Shown here piece after piece: positions 18,703-27,707 of a stretch of DNA of 64,000 nucleotides (its first letter is position 1; each line of letters begins with the position of its first letter). The translations under genes and the position numbers were made by a program. The stretch is taken from assembly GCF_012349115.1 (NCBI RefSeq), contig NZ_PQIG01000064.1:1-64000 (forward strand), read 5' to 3'. The stretch is from Rhizobium ruizarguesonis. Lineage in GTDB: Bacteria > Pseudomonadota > Alphaproteobacteria > Rhizobiales > Rhizobiaceae. The notes below the pieces were generated by a model, which saw nothing but the letters and a program-made list of their open reading frames with translations, made no database searches and had not been told where the DNA came from.

Positions 18703-18741
18703 AAGCGCCTGTTTCGTTGATAGTTCCGAATGCAGGCGCTT
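18703..18741. repeat. inverted repeat downstream of tRNA-Asn
   Basis: AAGCGCCTG (18703-18711) and CAGGCGCTT (18733-18741) are perfect inverted arms with a 21-base loop. No clear T-tract follows on the plus strand, so it may be an RNA-processing or weak termination hairpin. Confidence 0.45.
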
Positions 18742-18875
18742 ACTTCCCCACTTTCCCTCCCCACTTTTGAATGCTCCCATAAGGGCTTTTCGCGTTGGGC
18801 ATCGCGGACAACGCGCTTTTACGACCAGTAGGCGACCGCTGGCCAACCAACCGCCGACGGTGTACAGCAAACGCC

Positions 18876-19130
18876 ATGGCCCTAGATCCCGAAAAAGCAT
18901 TTTTAGATTACGGTGCGGCGGACTGCAGTGTGCAGTTCTGGACCGCCGACGCACCTGCCGTGCAATTCACCTCTTTGGAAGCCGCCGTCAGGTTCGCAAA
19001 AGACCATGGCGGCAGGTGGGAAGAGATTGAGATAACAGTCCATCTGCCGCGCGAGGACATCGCCTTCGCCACCGGAAAAGTGCATCAACTCATTGACGCT
19101 CTGCCAGGTGACCTGCGGAAAAAACGGTAA
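18876..19130 (+). CDS. hypothetical protein, 84 residues
   Basis: An acidic soluble protein starting MALDPEKAFLDYGAADCSVQ with a regular alternation of hydrophobic and charged residues; codon use resembles real genes. An upstream in-frame ATG (18795) would add an arginine-rich N-terminus and is less likely. No family recognised. It is the first gene after tRNA-Asn. Confidence 0.5.
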   Translation: MALDPEKAFLDYGAADCSVQFWTADAPAVQFTSLEAAVRFAKDHGGRWEEIEITVHLPREDIAFATGKVHQLIDALPGDLRKKR

Positions 19131-19216
19131 TGAGGTGGATTGGCGGTCAATAGAACCGGCTGGCGCCTGCCTGACGCCCCCCAAGCTGCCCGCTTTTCCA
19201 GACAAGAGCCGACCTT

Positions 19217-19396
19217 TTAGTAACTACACGAACGGCCGTCGCCGGGTCGGAAGCCATCCGCACAGGCCGGGTTCATTGAATCTCCCGGCTGATATCCTGA
19301 GGCCGAGCCATATGAATTCGGCGCTGTCGAGCATGCCGAGGTCATGGCAGCAAGACTGATTGCTCCGGCTGCTACAAATGCCCGAAATTTGTTCAT
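19217..19396 (-). CDS. 59-residue exported protein, possible lipoprotein
   Basis: A minus-strand ATG at 19396 with an excellent ribosome site (GGAGAGGAA, spacing 5) opens a 59-codon frame. The N-terminus MNKFRAFVAAGAISLAAMTS is a signal peptide ending in a lipobox-like TSAC, and the mature part is short, Ser/Gly/Pro-rich, with two further cysteines. Probably a small envelope lipoprotein. It is too short for usual annotation cut-offs. Function unknown. Confidence 0.7.
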   Translation of the reverse strand: MNKFRAFVAAGAISLAAMTSACSTAPNSYGSASGYQPGDSMNPACADGFRPGDGRSCSY

Positions 19397-19567
19397 CGAT
19401 TCCTCTCCAGTTTAGGCCGTGACCGAGTGACGAGAGCTTCTCTCCTCCCAAGTTCACCTTGTCCCTCAAGATATGGCGCTCTCTTCGCCGGACGTCAGGT
19501 CCGAACGCGCAAGATTCTTCTCGATCTCGACCAGCTCCGCATGAAGATCGTCGATGACAAGCCGGCC

Positions 19568-19593
19568 GGGAACAAAGACCGTGGTTCAAAGTT
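19568..19593 (+). promoter_or_regulatory. candidate EcfG-type stress promoter
   Basis: GGGAAC, a 16-base spacer, then AGTT, about 46 bases upstream of the small membrane-protein gene at 19639. A GTGGTT/AACCAC inverted repeat (19581-19609) overlaps the -10 side. Confidence 0.4.
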
Positions 19594-19638
19594 GAGTGGC
19601 ATCAACCACGTAACGTCAGTTTCTGACAGGAGGTCTTT

Positions 19639-19716
19639 ATGGGTCGCGGTATTCTTCTTTGGCTGCTTGGTGTTCCACTGCCGATCATCATCCTTCTTGC
19701 TCTGTTTGTGCGATAG
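19639..19716 (+). CDS. 25-residue hydrophobic peptide
   Basis: A 25-codon frame with a near-perfect ribosome site (ACAGGAGGTCTTT) beginning MGRGILLWLLGVPLPIII and ending in a short basic tail. From memory, near-identical tiny membrane proteins occur widely in alphaproteobacterial genomes, which supports it being translated. It forms one helix with no recognisable function. The gene at 19726 starts 9 bases downstream, so the two are probably co-expressed. Confidence 0.65.
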   Translation: MGRGILLWLLGVPLPIIILLALFVR

Positions 19717-19725
19717 GAACAGATC

Positions 19726-20622
19726 ATGTCGGTTTCAATGACAGATTCCGGAGAGATTGCTACTCCGGTCGAATCTTCCAAATCCGCCATGACATGGGGG
19801 CCTATCTTCGGAGGCGCCGCTGCTGCCATCGGAGTGACCCTCATTCTTTTGCTGCTTGGATCCGGGGTTGGGTTGACAATGGTGTCGCCCTGGTCGGGGC
19901 AAAGCAGCTCGCTCAGCACGGTCGGGGTGACGGCGGCGATCTGGCTCGTTGTCGTCCAATGGCTCTCCTCCGGGCTCGGAGGTTATATCACCGGCCGGCT
20001 GCGCACGAAGTGGGCGGCTGTCCATACCGACGAGGTGTTCTTCCGTGACACCGCGCATGGCTTCATCAGCTGGGCGCTGGCGACGATCTTCGTCGCCGGC
20101 TTTCTAGCCTCGTCGCTGACCTCGCTTGCCGGTGCGGGCGCACAAGCCGTGGGTTCGGCGGCCACGGCCGCAGGTACGGCGGCGTCATCGACGGCATCGA
20201 CCTCGGATCTGCCTACCGCCTATTTTACCGACGCTTTGCTGCGTCCAGAACAGGCCCGTGCAGGAGCAACATCCGATGATACTGCGGCAACGGCTGAAGT
20301 CTCCCGCATCCTCCTCAACGGTGCTGCCGCCGGCCAGATCCCGGATGACGACAAGGCCTATCTTGCCACCATCGTCTCTGCTCGCACCGGTCTTTCCGAA
20401 ACCGATGCACGCACCCGCGTCGACACTGTGCTGAAACGCATCGACGACGCCAAGGTCGCCGCACAGAAAGCTGCCGATGAGGCACGCAAGGCTGCCTCCA
20501 CCACGGCATTGCTCGGCGCGTTGTCACTTCTGATCGGGGCTTTCATCGCTGCTGCCGCCGCAGCCTATGGCGGGTCGCAACGCGACGAAGAGGAAGACCT
20601 CCTCGTCACGCCCCGCATTTAA
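19726..20622 (+). CDS. membrane protein (PhnA-like annotation in rhizobia)
   Basis: A 298-residue membrane protein: a hydrophobic segment near the N-terminus (about 22-52, GPIFGGAAAAIGVTLILLLL), further helices around 65-82 and 112-140, a soluble alanine-rich domain (about 145-260) with a coiled-coil-like KVAAQKAADEARKA, and a last helix (about 264-284). Similar proteins are labelled PhnA-like in some rhizobia, without experimental support that I know of. It is the second gene of a two-gene unit with the 25-residue peptide, behind a candidate stress promoter. Confidence 0.65.
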   Translation: MSVSMTDSGEIATPVESSKSAMTWGPIFGGAAAAIGVTLILLLLGSGVGLTMVSPWSGQSSSLSTVGVTAAIWLVVVQWLSSGLGGYITGRLRTKWAAVHTDEVFFRDTAHGFISWALATIFVAGFLASSLTSLAGAGAQAVGSAATAAGTAASSTASTSDLPTAYFTDALLRPEQARAGATSDDTAATAEVSRILLNGAAAGQIPDDDKAYLATIVSARTGLSETDARTRVDTVLKRIDDAKVAAQKAADEARKAASTTALLGALSLLIGAFIAAAAAAYGGSQRDEEEDLLVTPRI

Positions 20623-20824
20623 GGCCCGGGCTCAGGATCAACGGAAATCGGGGCGCGGGGTCGAAAGGCTCCGCGCCCCATTACGTGGAGCCATCCCCGG
20701 CCTGCCGCGGTTGGATGATCGCCCGCTGCAAAGCCTTTTTCCCGATGGGGTTTATTTCGCATCGGGCGGAACATGTGGTCGTTGGCGAGCTTCGGTTAGG
20801 TAAAACCCTTTCCGGAGAACATAT

Positions 20825-22942
20825 ATGGCCAAGAAAACCTCCCAAACCTCGCCCTCGGACACGGCAACGATCCATGATCAGAAACTGCACCGGGGTGCAG
20901 GCGGTGAGCTTCATCAGTTTGCCGAAGACGGCATGCCGGTGCTGACCACCGCTCAGGGCGGCCCCGTTTCCGACGATCAGAATACGCTTCGTATCGGCGC
21001 CCGTGGCCCTGCCCTCATCGACGACTTCCACTTCCGTGAGAAGATCTTTCATTTCGACCACGAGCGCATCCCCGAGCGGGTCGTGCATGCGCGCGGTTAC
21101 GGTGCCCATGGCTACTTCGAAACATATGAATCCCTGGCGGCCTATACCCGGGCCGATCTTTTCCAGCGGCCCGGCGAAAAGACGCCGGCCTTCGTCCGGT
21201 TTTCGACCGTTGCCGGCAGCAAGGGTTCCTTCGATCTGGCGCGCGACGTGCGCGGTTTCGCCGTGAAGATCTACACCCAGCAGGGGAATTGGGACCTGGT
21301 CGGCAACAACATCCCGGTCTTCTTCATTCAGGACGCGATCAAGTTTCCCGACGTCATCCATTCGGTAAAACCGGAACCCGACAGGCAATTTCCGCAGGCG
21401 CAGTCGGCGCATGACAATTTCTGGGATTTCATCACGCTGACGCCCGAAAGCATGCACATGATCATGTGGGTGATGTCGGACCGCGCCATTCCGCGATCGT
21501 TCCGCTTCATGGAGGGTTTCGGCGTTCATACCTTCCGCTTCGTCAATGCAGCGGATGAATCGACCTTCGTCAAATTCCACTGGAAACCGAAGCTCGGGCT
21601 GCAGTCCGTCGCCTGGAACGAGGCAGTCAAGATCAATGGGGCCGATCCGGATTTCCATCGCCGCGACCTCTGGCAGTCAATCCAGTCGGGAGCCTTCCCG
21701 GAATGGGAGCTCTGTGTGCAGCTTTTCGATCAGGACTTCGCCGGCACGTTCGACTTCGACATCCTCGATCCGACGAAGATCATTCCCGAGGAGATCCTTC
21801 CGGTCAAACCGATCGGCCGTCTCGTGCTCGATCGAATGCCCGAGAACTTTTTTGCGGAGACTGAGCAGGTCGCCTTCATGACGCAGAACGTTCCCCCCGG
21901 GATCGACTTCAGCAACGATCCGCTGCTGCAGGGACGAAACTTCTCCTATCTCGATACGCAGTTGAAACGTCTGGGCGGTCCGAATTTCACCCATCTGCCG
22001 ATCAATGCGCCGAAGTGTCCCTTCCACAATTTTCAGCAAGATGGCCATATGGCGATGCGCAATCCTGTCGGACGCGTCAATTACCAGCCGAATTCCCGGA
22101 ATCAGGGGCCGCGGGAATCGCCGGTTCAGGGCTATCGGCACTTCCCGGCCGAGGAGCAGGGTCCCAAGGTTCGGCTGAGGCCGGAAAGCTTTGCCGATCA
22201 TTACAGCCAGGCCCGGCAATTCTACATCAGCCAGACGCCGCCGGAGCAACGCCATATCGCCGCGGCGCTGATCTTCGAACTGAGCAAGGTCGAAACGCCG
22301 GTCATTCGTGAGCGTATGGTCTCGCATCTCTTGAACATCGATGAGACGCTGGCCAGCAAGGTCGGCCACGCACTCGGCTTCAAATCGATGCCGAAGCCTG
22401 CCGATGCGGCCATGCCGACGCGGCAGGATCTCGAGCCGTCGCCGGCGCTCAGCATCGTCGAGCGCGGTCCGAAGCGGTTCGAAGGACGCAAACTCGGCAT
22501 TCTTGTCAGCGATGGCACCGATGCCGCTGTCTTCAAGGCGCTGCTTGCCGAGATCACCGAGCAGAAGGCAGCGTTCGAAGTGATCGCACCAAAGATTGGC
22601 GGCGTGACACTCTCGGACGGCAACTGGATCGAGGCGCATCAGATGATCGACGGCGGACCTTCGGTGCTTTACGACGCCGTCGCCCTCCTCCCCTCGGCCG
22701 AGGGAACCGGCGACCTGCTGAAGGAGGCAACGGCCCGCGATTTCGTGGCGGACGCCTTCGTACACTGCAAGTTCATCGGCTATGTGGAAACAGCGCTGCC
22801 GCTGATGCAAAAGGCTGGAATTACCGATTCACTGGATGAGGGCGTGATTGCGCTCGGAGCGGTGAAAGACGTTCCGGCTTTTATCAAGGCGCTTGGCAAA
22901 CTGCGTGTCTGGGGCCGGGAGCCATCCGTCAAATTGAATTGA
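20825..22942 (+). CDS. katE: large-subunit catalase, HPII/KatE type
   Basis: A 705-residue clade-2 monofunctional haem catalase that disproportionates hydrogen peroxide. Catalytic His88 lies in [12 protein letters not shown], the active-site Asn near 161 in [12 protein letters not shown], and the haem-ligand Tyr near 375 in [11 protein letters not shown]-terminal flavodoxin/DJ-1-like domain (about 545-700, [17 protein letters not shown]) is diagnostic of the large subunit. Other rhizobia call this gene katC or katE. It is monocistronic with its own terminator. A GGAAC lies about 55 bases upstream, but its -10 match is poor. Confidence 0.95.
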   Translation: MAKKTSQTSPSDTATIHDQKLHRGAGGELHQFAEDGMPVLTTAQGGPVSDDQNTLRIGARGPALIDDFHFREKIFHFDHERIPERVVHARGYGAHGYFETYESLAAYTRADLFQRPGEKTPAFVRFSTVAGSKGSFDLARDVRGFAVKIYTQQGNWDLVGNNIPVFFIQDAIKFPDVIHSVKPEPDRQFPQAQSAHDNFWDFITLTPESMHMIMWVMSDRAIPRSFRFMEGFGVHTFRFVNAADESTFVKFHWKPKLGLQSVAWNEAVKINGADPDFHRRDLWQSIQSGAFPEWELCVQLFDQDFAGTFDFDILDPTKIIPEEILPVKPIGRLVLDRMPENFFAETEQVAFMTQNVPPGIDFSNDPLLQGRNFSYLDTQLKRLGGPNFTHLPINAPKCPFHNFQQDGHMAMRNPVGRVNYQPNSRNQGPRESPVQGYRHFPAEEQGPKVRLRPESFADHYSQARQFYISQTPPEQRHIAAALIFELSKVETPVIRERMVSHLLNIDETLASKVGHALGFKSMPKPADAAMPTRQDLEPSPALSIVERGPKRFEGRKLGILVSDGTDAAVFKALLAEITEQKAAFEVIAPKIGGVTLSDGNWIEAHQMIDGGPSVLYDAVALLPSAEGTGDLLKEATARDFVADAFVHCKFIGYVETALPLMQKAGITDSLDEGVIALGAVKDVPAFIKALGKLRVWGREPSVKLN

Positions 22943-22985
22943 CCGTCTCGTCGTCATCTCCGCACGAGAATGGCTAGTCGTCAGA

Positions 22986-23012
22986 ATAAAACCCGCGGAA
23001 ACGCGGGTTTTA
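22986..23012 (+). terminator. terminator of katE
   Basis: AATAAAACCCGCG and CGCGGGTTTTAT form a hairpin with A- and T-rich flanks on either side 44 bases after the catalase stop. Confidence 0.85.
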
Positions 23013-23093
23013 TGTCGTTTGCGGCGCCCTATTTATTAAGCCCAGGTGATGGAAGCCGCTCCATCTTCGTTTTTACGCGCTGTGGAGAGCCGT

Positions 23094-23453
23094 ATGCGCT
23101 GGCGCTTTCGACAGATCTCTGACTTGGCCGTCTTATGGGCAGGCCATCGTGTGGTCCCTGTCACGCTGATCGCGTTCGTAGCCATTTGGGCGGCAGTGGG
23201 TCTTAGCTTTTCCTTCCCACGGCAGTGGTTTCTGCTGACCAATATGGTCGGCACCCTCATTGTATTTTTTATTTTGCTGCTGGTGCAGCACTCCCAAAAC
23301 CGGGACATGGCGGCACTCCATGCCAAGCTCGACGAACTCATCCGATCAAGCGAGGCGGGGAACCACTGGATAGCGGCTGAGAAGAAAGATGCCGACGCGA
23401 TCGAGGGAATGCGCCAGCAACACCAAGGCCAAACCTCAGAAAGTGCGAATTAG
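23094..23453 (+). CDS. low-affinity iron permease-like membrane protein
   Basis: A 119-residue protein with two membrane helices (about 14-32 and 43-65) and the family signature LVQHSQNRDMAALHAKLDEL, followed by a charged cytoplasmic tail. The family is annotated as low-affinity iron permease from a fungal relative; transport activity in bacteria is unproven as far as I know. I start it at ATG 23094, which has GGAGAG five bases upstream, rather than at 23046. It is a paralogue of the converging gene at 23450 and shares overlapping stop codons with it. Confidence 0.7.
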   Translation: MRWRFRQISDLAVLWAGHRVVPVTLIAFVAIWAAVGLSFSFPRQWFLLTNMVGTLIVFFILLLVQHSQNRDMAALHAKLDELIRSSEAGNHWIAAEKKDADAIEGMRQQHQGQTSESAN

Positions 23454-23857
23454 GCCGACGCTGCCTCTGCGGCAGATTTCTCGTCCGCTTTGTCCTCGAC
23501 GCATTCGGCTTTCTCGGCAAGGGTCTTGCTCATTTCCCTGAGTTCGCCCTCGTCCAGCTTTTCGATGCCGACAAATTTATTGGCCGCCTGGCTCGTCAGG
23601 ATGAGTTCGTCAAGTTTGGCCTGCAGAGCCTTTCCGTCACGGTTCTGGCTGTTCTGCAACACAAACACCATCAGGAAGGTAATGATGGTCGTAGTGGTGT
23701 TGATCACGAGCTGCCAGGTTTCTGAATAGCCGAAAAAAGGGCCGGAAACCGCCCAGACAAGCACCAGCGCCAAAGCCGCTACGAAGGTGAACGGCTTTCC
23801 CGAGAGATCGGCGACGGCGGTCGCAAAGGAAGAGAAGAAGTTGGATTTGTTCGACAT
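23450..23857 (-). CDS. low-affinity iron permease-like membrane protein
   Basis: A 135-residue paralogue of the converging neighbour. Two hydrophobic helices (about 24-42 and 48-72, including WQLVINTTTTIITFLMVFVL) precede the signature QNSQNRDGKALQAKLDELIL and an acidic tail. It matches the family pattern better than its partner. ATG 23857 is preceded by GAGG at 8 bases. An EcfG-like element lies about 51 bases upstream. The biochemical role is unproven. Confidence 0.75.
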   Translation of the reverse strand: MSNKSNFFSSFATAVADLSGKPFTFVAALALVLVWAVSGPFFGYSETWQLVINTTTTIITFLMVFVLQNSQNRDGKALQAKLDELILTSQAANKFVGIEKLDEGELREMSKTLAEKAECVEDKADEKSAAEAASA

Positions 23858-23907
23858 CTGAAAGGCCTCATTGGGTCGCAGCGTCAACGCTGTCAATCGA
23901 CAACATC

Positions 23908-23932
23908 AACTCCACATCTGGCCCGAAGTTCC
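23908..23932 (-). promoter_or_regulatory. candidate EcfG-type stress promoter
   Basis: On the minus strand GGAAC, a 16-base spacer and AGTT precede the gene starting at 23857 by about 51 bases. The same element with the same spacer occurs at 19568 and 56006. Confidence 0.5.
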
Positions 23933-24078
23933 TCGCGCCGCCGAGCTCAATCCCAGCAGTCGGACGCCCATCCGTTTGCACCATCGAAAAACATTGTGCA
24001 CCGCAGCAACCTTTTCGTAGAGTGACGCGTTTAGTTCAGCATCACCGCCATCCCGGCTGCTGATTGGCGGAGACTTTC

Positions 24079-25170
24079 ATGAGATCTATGTCGGACACTC
24101 TCGCACGCCTTGCTGCGTTGCGAGGAACCCTTCGCGCCCAACCTACGCAGGACAACCCTGATCTTGTCGCCTTGGAGACGTTTGGCTCTAACCCGGGGGC
24201 TTTGGGAGGCTATACCTATCTGCCGTCGAAGCGCGGGAAAAACATGGCCCTGGTCGTTGTCCTGCACGGCTGCACCCAGACTGCCGCCGGGTATGATATC
24301 GGATCCGGGTGGTCGCGATTGGCCGAGGACTATGGTTTCGCGCTGCTGTTTCCCGAGCAACGACGGGCAAACAATCCAAATCTCTGCTTCAATTGGTTTA
24401 ACCCGGAGGACATCCGCCGGGATCACGGCGAGGTCTTTTCCATTCGCCAGATGATCGCAAAGGTCGTTGCGGAACACGGTATCGACGGCAGGCGCGTGTT
24501 CGTGACCGGGCTTTCGGCGGGCGGCGCCATGGCCGCAGCCATGCTCGCCACCTATCCCGAGGTTTTTGCGGGCGGCGCGATCATCGCGGGCCTGCCATAT
24601 GCAAGTGCCGCAACCATTCCCGAGGCATTCGACCGAATGCGCGGTCACGGCAGCCCAACTGCCAAAGAGCTTGAACTGCGGTTGAGAAACGCTTCAGGCC
24701 ACAAAGGCCCGTGGCCGACATTATCACTTTGGCAGGGAACCGCAGACAGAACCGTCGTGCCATCCAATGCGAATGCGATCGTGGAGCAATGGAGAAATAT
24801 CCACGGCGTCGACGCATCGCCGGGGCGCGTCGAAGATATCGGACGACACCAGCGAAAGGTCTGGACCGATGCTCACTGTGTCGATGTAATCGAGCTCTAT
24901 GCGATTGCCGGGATGGATCACGGCACGCCGCTCGATGTCGGCACCGGCTACGGGGCAAGCGGCCCCTTCATGCTTGACGTCGGAATTTCCTCGACCGTCG
25001 AAATTGCCAGGTCCTGGGGTCTGGTTCCCTCATTTGAAAAACGGCGCGACGCGAAACCTTCGACTGCGCAACCGGAAAACGTTGCAGGCCCATTCGCTGC
25101 GGGCAGCGACCGTGGCGGCATTCAGAAGGTCATTGAAGATGCCCTCCGGTCCGCTGGGCTGATGCGCTAA
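24079..25170 (+). CDS. PHB depolymerase-family esterase
   Basis: A 363-residue alpha/beta hydrolase of the PHB depolymerase / LpqC esterase family. The nucleophile Ser near 145 lies in FVTGLSAGGAMAAAM; the oxyanion region is VVVLHGCTQTAAGYD; the Asp is likely in WQGTADRTVVPSNA and the His in GMDHGTPLD. No signal peptide is seen, so an intracellular esterase is likely; the substrate may be a polyhydroxyalkanoate or another ester. ATG 24079 is preceded by GGCGGAG; the frame also opens at a TTG 15 bases upstream. Monocistronic. Confidence 0.82.
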   Translation: MRSMSDTLARLAALRGTLRAQPTQDNPDLVALETFGSNPGALGGYTYLPSKRGKNMALVVVLHGCTQTAAGYDIGSGWSRLAEDYGFALLFPEQRRANNPNLCFNWFNPEDIRRDHGEVFSIRQMIAKVVAEHGIDGRRVFVTGLSAGGAMAAAMLATYPEVFAGGAIIAGLPYASAATIPEAFDRMRGHGSPTAKELELRLRNASGHKGPWPTLSLWQGTADRTVVPSNANAIVEQWRNIHGVDASPGRVEDIGRHQRKVWTDAHCVDVIELYAIAGMDHGTPLDVGTGYGASGPFMLDVGISSTVEIARSWGLVPSFEKRRDAKPSTAQPENVAGPFAAGSDRGGIQKVIEDALRSAGLMR

Positions 25171-25205
25171 TCGCATGCATAGGACGGCTATCGGCGAGAT
25201 CGCCA

Positions 25206-25505
25206 CTATCGGTTTTGAGACTTGGGCAGTGGTCCGTTTTGGTGGCTGAAGACGAGTTCGCTCTGGACATCTTGCTGAAACTGCAGCACCCGTTGACCGA
25301 TATCGCTCTCCGGCATCCCTGCCGCCAGAAGCTGATCGGCAAGCCTGCGGCATTCGGCCTTCCAGAATTCTATCGCATCTGCGCCATGCCGCCGGCCGAG
25401 TTCGCGAGCGCAGCGCTCGACATTGGCAGTTCCGGTTCCAGCGGGAAAGGCAATAATCTTGCCTTCATTGGCGCCGGCAGGCCGGCGGGTCATTTCAGTA
25501 GCCAT
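25206..25505 (-). CDS. DUF6074 family protein
   Basis: A 99-residue soluble protein with GKIIAFPAG near the N-terminus, then a helical domain (AIEFWKAECRRLADQLLAAG..ESDIGQRVLQFQQDVQSEL) typical of the short rhizobial proteins now grouped as DUF6074. Function unknown. It converges on the esterase gene. A GGAAC sits 9 bases before its ATG, where it may act as ribosome site. Confidence 0.7.
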   Translation of the reverse strand: MATEMTRRPAGANEGKIIAFPAGTGTANVERCARELGRRHGADAIEFWKAECRRLADQLLAAGMPESDIGQRVLQFQQDVQSELVFSHQNGPLPKSQNR

Positions 25506-25614
25506 CGAACACAGGTTCCTTTGATCCTGTTCGTTGTCTACGGGACTATGGTTAATGCTTTCTATTTGCTACAGTAAGAAGATCAATCAGGTGGAAATTT
25601 AGCGGGCCGCAATG

Positions 25615-27495
25615 TCACCAGACAATCGGATGGGTTTTGCCGGTGAGCACGTTGACGAACCCCTCCGGCGCCAGCTCCGACGGCGCAACCAGGACCCAGC
25701 GCCAGGGTGAGCAGGTCAGCGTCGCAAATGACAGGCGTTCGGGAAATCCCGGCCACCATCGAGGCGAAAAGGTCGGCTCGTACATCCAGTCGATGCCGGC
25801 GCCGGCGGCATAAAGAGCCTGCATCTCCGCATCGAGCACTTCGGCCGAACGCGCCGTCATCAGGCCGCCGACCTCATAGCGCACGCGGGCGAGAATCTTG
25901 CCGCCGGATACCAGCACCCAGCCGCCCTGCTGCTCGTTCAAGGCATTGACTGATATCGCCATCGCCTCGTCGGATGAGCCGACCGTCCAGATATTGTGCT
26001 TGTCGTGCCCGAGCGTGGAGGCGAGCGCCGTCTCCGGCGTGCGCGGTCCGGTGCCCAGCCAGAACATCCTGGAGACCTTGGCCTCCCCGGAGAACCGGTC
26101 GACAATCGAGAATTTGGTGACATTGCGCACGGGATCCCGCTGCACGGCGCCCTCTTCCACCGGCAATTCCATGGTGATGAAATCGTCGTGCCAGTGAAAC
26201 GGGCGCAAAAGTGCTGCGTTGACCGTGGTCCGGTTCGTCGGCGCTTCGATGCGGAAATCGTCAGCCGTGACCGTCCGGTCTATTTTCACGGTCCGCGTCG
26301 CCCATTGCGGCCAGTCGATTTCAGGACGCGCGCCAATGAATGTCGCGCCTTCCGACACAGGACTCCCGTCGGCCCACACTTTTTCGATCGACAGGCTGGC
26401 AACGTCGTTCAAAAGAACGAAATCGGCGAAACGGCCCGGCGCGATCGATCCGACCCAAGGCGTCAGCCGCATATGGCGCGCCGGATTGAGGGTGACGCAC
26501 TGGATGGCGATCTCCGGCGCAAGGCCGTTTTCAATGGCGAGGCGGACATTGTGGTCGGTCGCGCCGATTTTCAGCGTGTCCGAGGCGCTGCGGTCGTCGG
26601 TCACCAGGGCGATCTGCGACCAGTCCGTCAGTCCCTTGTCGATCAGCCCGCGGATGACCTCCGGCAGGGAATGCGGCCTGAGCTCGATGAAAAGACCGTG
26701 GAGAAGCTTCTGCCAGATCTCATCGAGAAACCAGCCTTCGTGATCGGAGGCGAGACCCGCCGCGGCGAAGGCATTGATCGAGGCCATGTCACGCAGTCCG
26801 GCACCGTGGCCTTCGACCACGCCTCGCTGCTCGAAGGTCGCGCCGATCATGCCCCACAGCCGATCGTAGGAAGGATTGCCGGGATCGGATATGGACGGCC
26901 AGTCCATGACCTCGTCGAGCCCGGCGACCATCAGGCTTTCGGCAAGGAAGGCCTTCTGCTCATCGTACCCGAACCAGCCACCACCCCATTCATAGGCGGT
27001 CGGCGGGACGGCGGAGCCAGGCAGGGGAAAGATTTTCATCGGCGATCCGCGCCGGCGCGCTTCCAGCCAGAATTCCAGATTGCGGGCGCCGTTGACGTTG
27101 GAAAATTCGTGGCTCGCCTCGCATGTCCAGGTCACGCCATGCGGCATCACCAAAGCCGCCTCCCACTCAGGCGTCAGATGGGAGCTTTCAATATGTTTAT
27201 GCGCCTCGCCGAAGCCCGGCACGGCCGCAAGATCCGGCTCGGAGAACCGCTCGCTCACCTCGCCTGCGTAACTGCCGGCGGGGCCGACATAGGCGATGCG
27301 GCGGCCCTTGATGACGATCTCCTGATCGTCGAGCCATGTCCTCGAATGGACATCGAGCAACCTGCCCACTCGCAACAACCTGTCGGCGGGCCGGCGTCCG
27401 AGCGCCGTCAGCACCAGATCCTGGCGCGTCAGAACCTCGTCGGACGCGTTGATCAGCAGATCATCTGGAAGAGGAGCAGTGCGCGAAGTGGCCAT
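25615..27495 (-). CDS. ade: adenine deaminase
   Basis: A 626-residue amidohydrolase that converts adenine to hypoxanthine and ammonia in purine salvage. Motifs are the metal-binding HKHIESSHLTPEW (HxHIES in the family), EASHEFSNVNG, LVTDDR and the C-terminal LGHDKHNIWTVG of adenine deaminases. Homology starts at MATSRT (27495); upstream in-frame starts add residues of no recognisable origin. It is divergent from a complete ABC importer, with 212 bp between them, suggesting shared control; the importer might bring in a purine or polyamine. Confidence 0.88.
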   Translation of the reverse strand: MATSRTAPLPDDLLINASDEVLTRQDLVLTALGRRPADRLLRVGRLLDVHSRTWLDDQEIVIKGRRIAYVGPAGSYAGEVSERFSEPDLAAVPGFGEAHKHIESSHLTPEWEAALVMPHGVTWTCEASHEFSNVNGARNLEFWLEARRRGSPMKIFPLPGSAVPPTAYEWGGGWFGYDEQKAFLAESLMVAGLDEVMDWPSISDPGNPSYDRLWGMIGATFEQRGVVEGHGAGLRDMASINAFAAAGLASDHEGWFLDEIWQKLLHGLFIELRPHSLPEVIRGLIDKGLTDWSQIALVTDDRSASDTLKIGATDHNVRLAIENGLAPEIAIQCVTLNPARHMRLTPWVGSIAPGRFADFVLLNDVASLSIEKVWADGSPVSEGATFIGARPEIDWPQWATRTVKIDRTVTADDFRIEAPTNRTTVNAALLRPFHWHDDFITMELPVEEGAVQRDPVRNVTKFSIVDRFSGEAKVSRMFWLGTGPRTPETALASTLGHDKHNIWTVGSSDEAMAISVNALNEQQGGWVLVSGGKILARVRYEVGGLMTARSAEVLDAEMQALYAAGAGIDWMYEPTFSPRWWPGFPERLSFATLTCSPWRWVLVAPSELAPEGFVNVLTGKTHPIVW

Positions 27496-27707
27496 GAATG
27501 GAATGCCCGTGAGAAGCTGGAACCGCCGGACCGTAAAGACCACAATCCGATGTGTAAAGCGATGCTCCGGTCCTGGAAAATTCCCGGCACAAGAGCGTAT
27601 TTGCCCAAGTATTGAGCTTGCGACCCGGTCGATCAAAATAGTATCCCTCAAATCCAGGGGGTATGATCCCGATTATCAACGCCGTTTTTCACAGAAGGAC
27701 ATTGCTC

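Noticed and set aside
18483..18954. Two minus-strand frames with RIRTGD- or GFEPATCRL-type segments
   Set aside because: These are the familiar false translations of tRNA genes; they lie antisense to tRNA-Asn.
18692..19216. Genomic-island scar at tRNA-Asn
   Set aside because: No integrase, no second copy of the tRNA 3' end and no sharp composition change that I could see.
20768..20792. GGAAC before the catalase gene as an EcfG promoter
   Set aside because: At 16 bases the -10 reads GCTT, a poor match; kept only as a remark under katE.
25996..27615. 539-codon plus-strand frame
   Set aside because: Antisense to adenine deaminase, whose motifs are clear.
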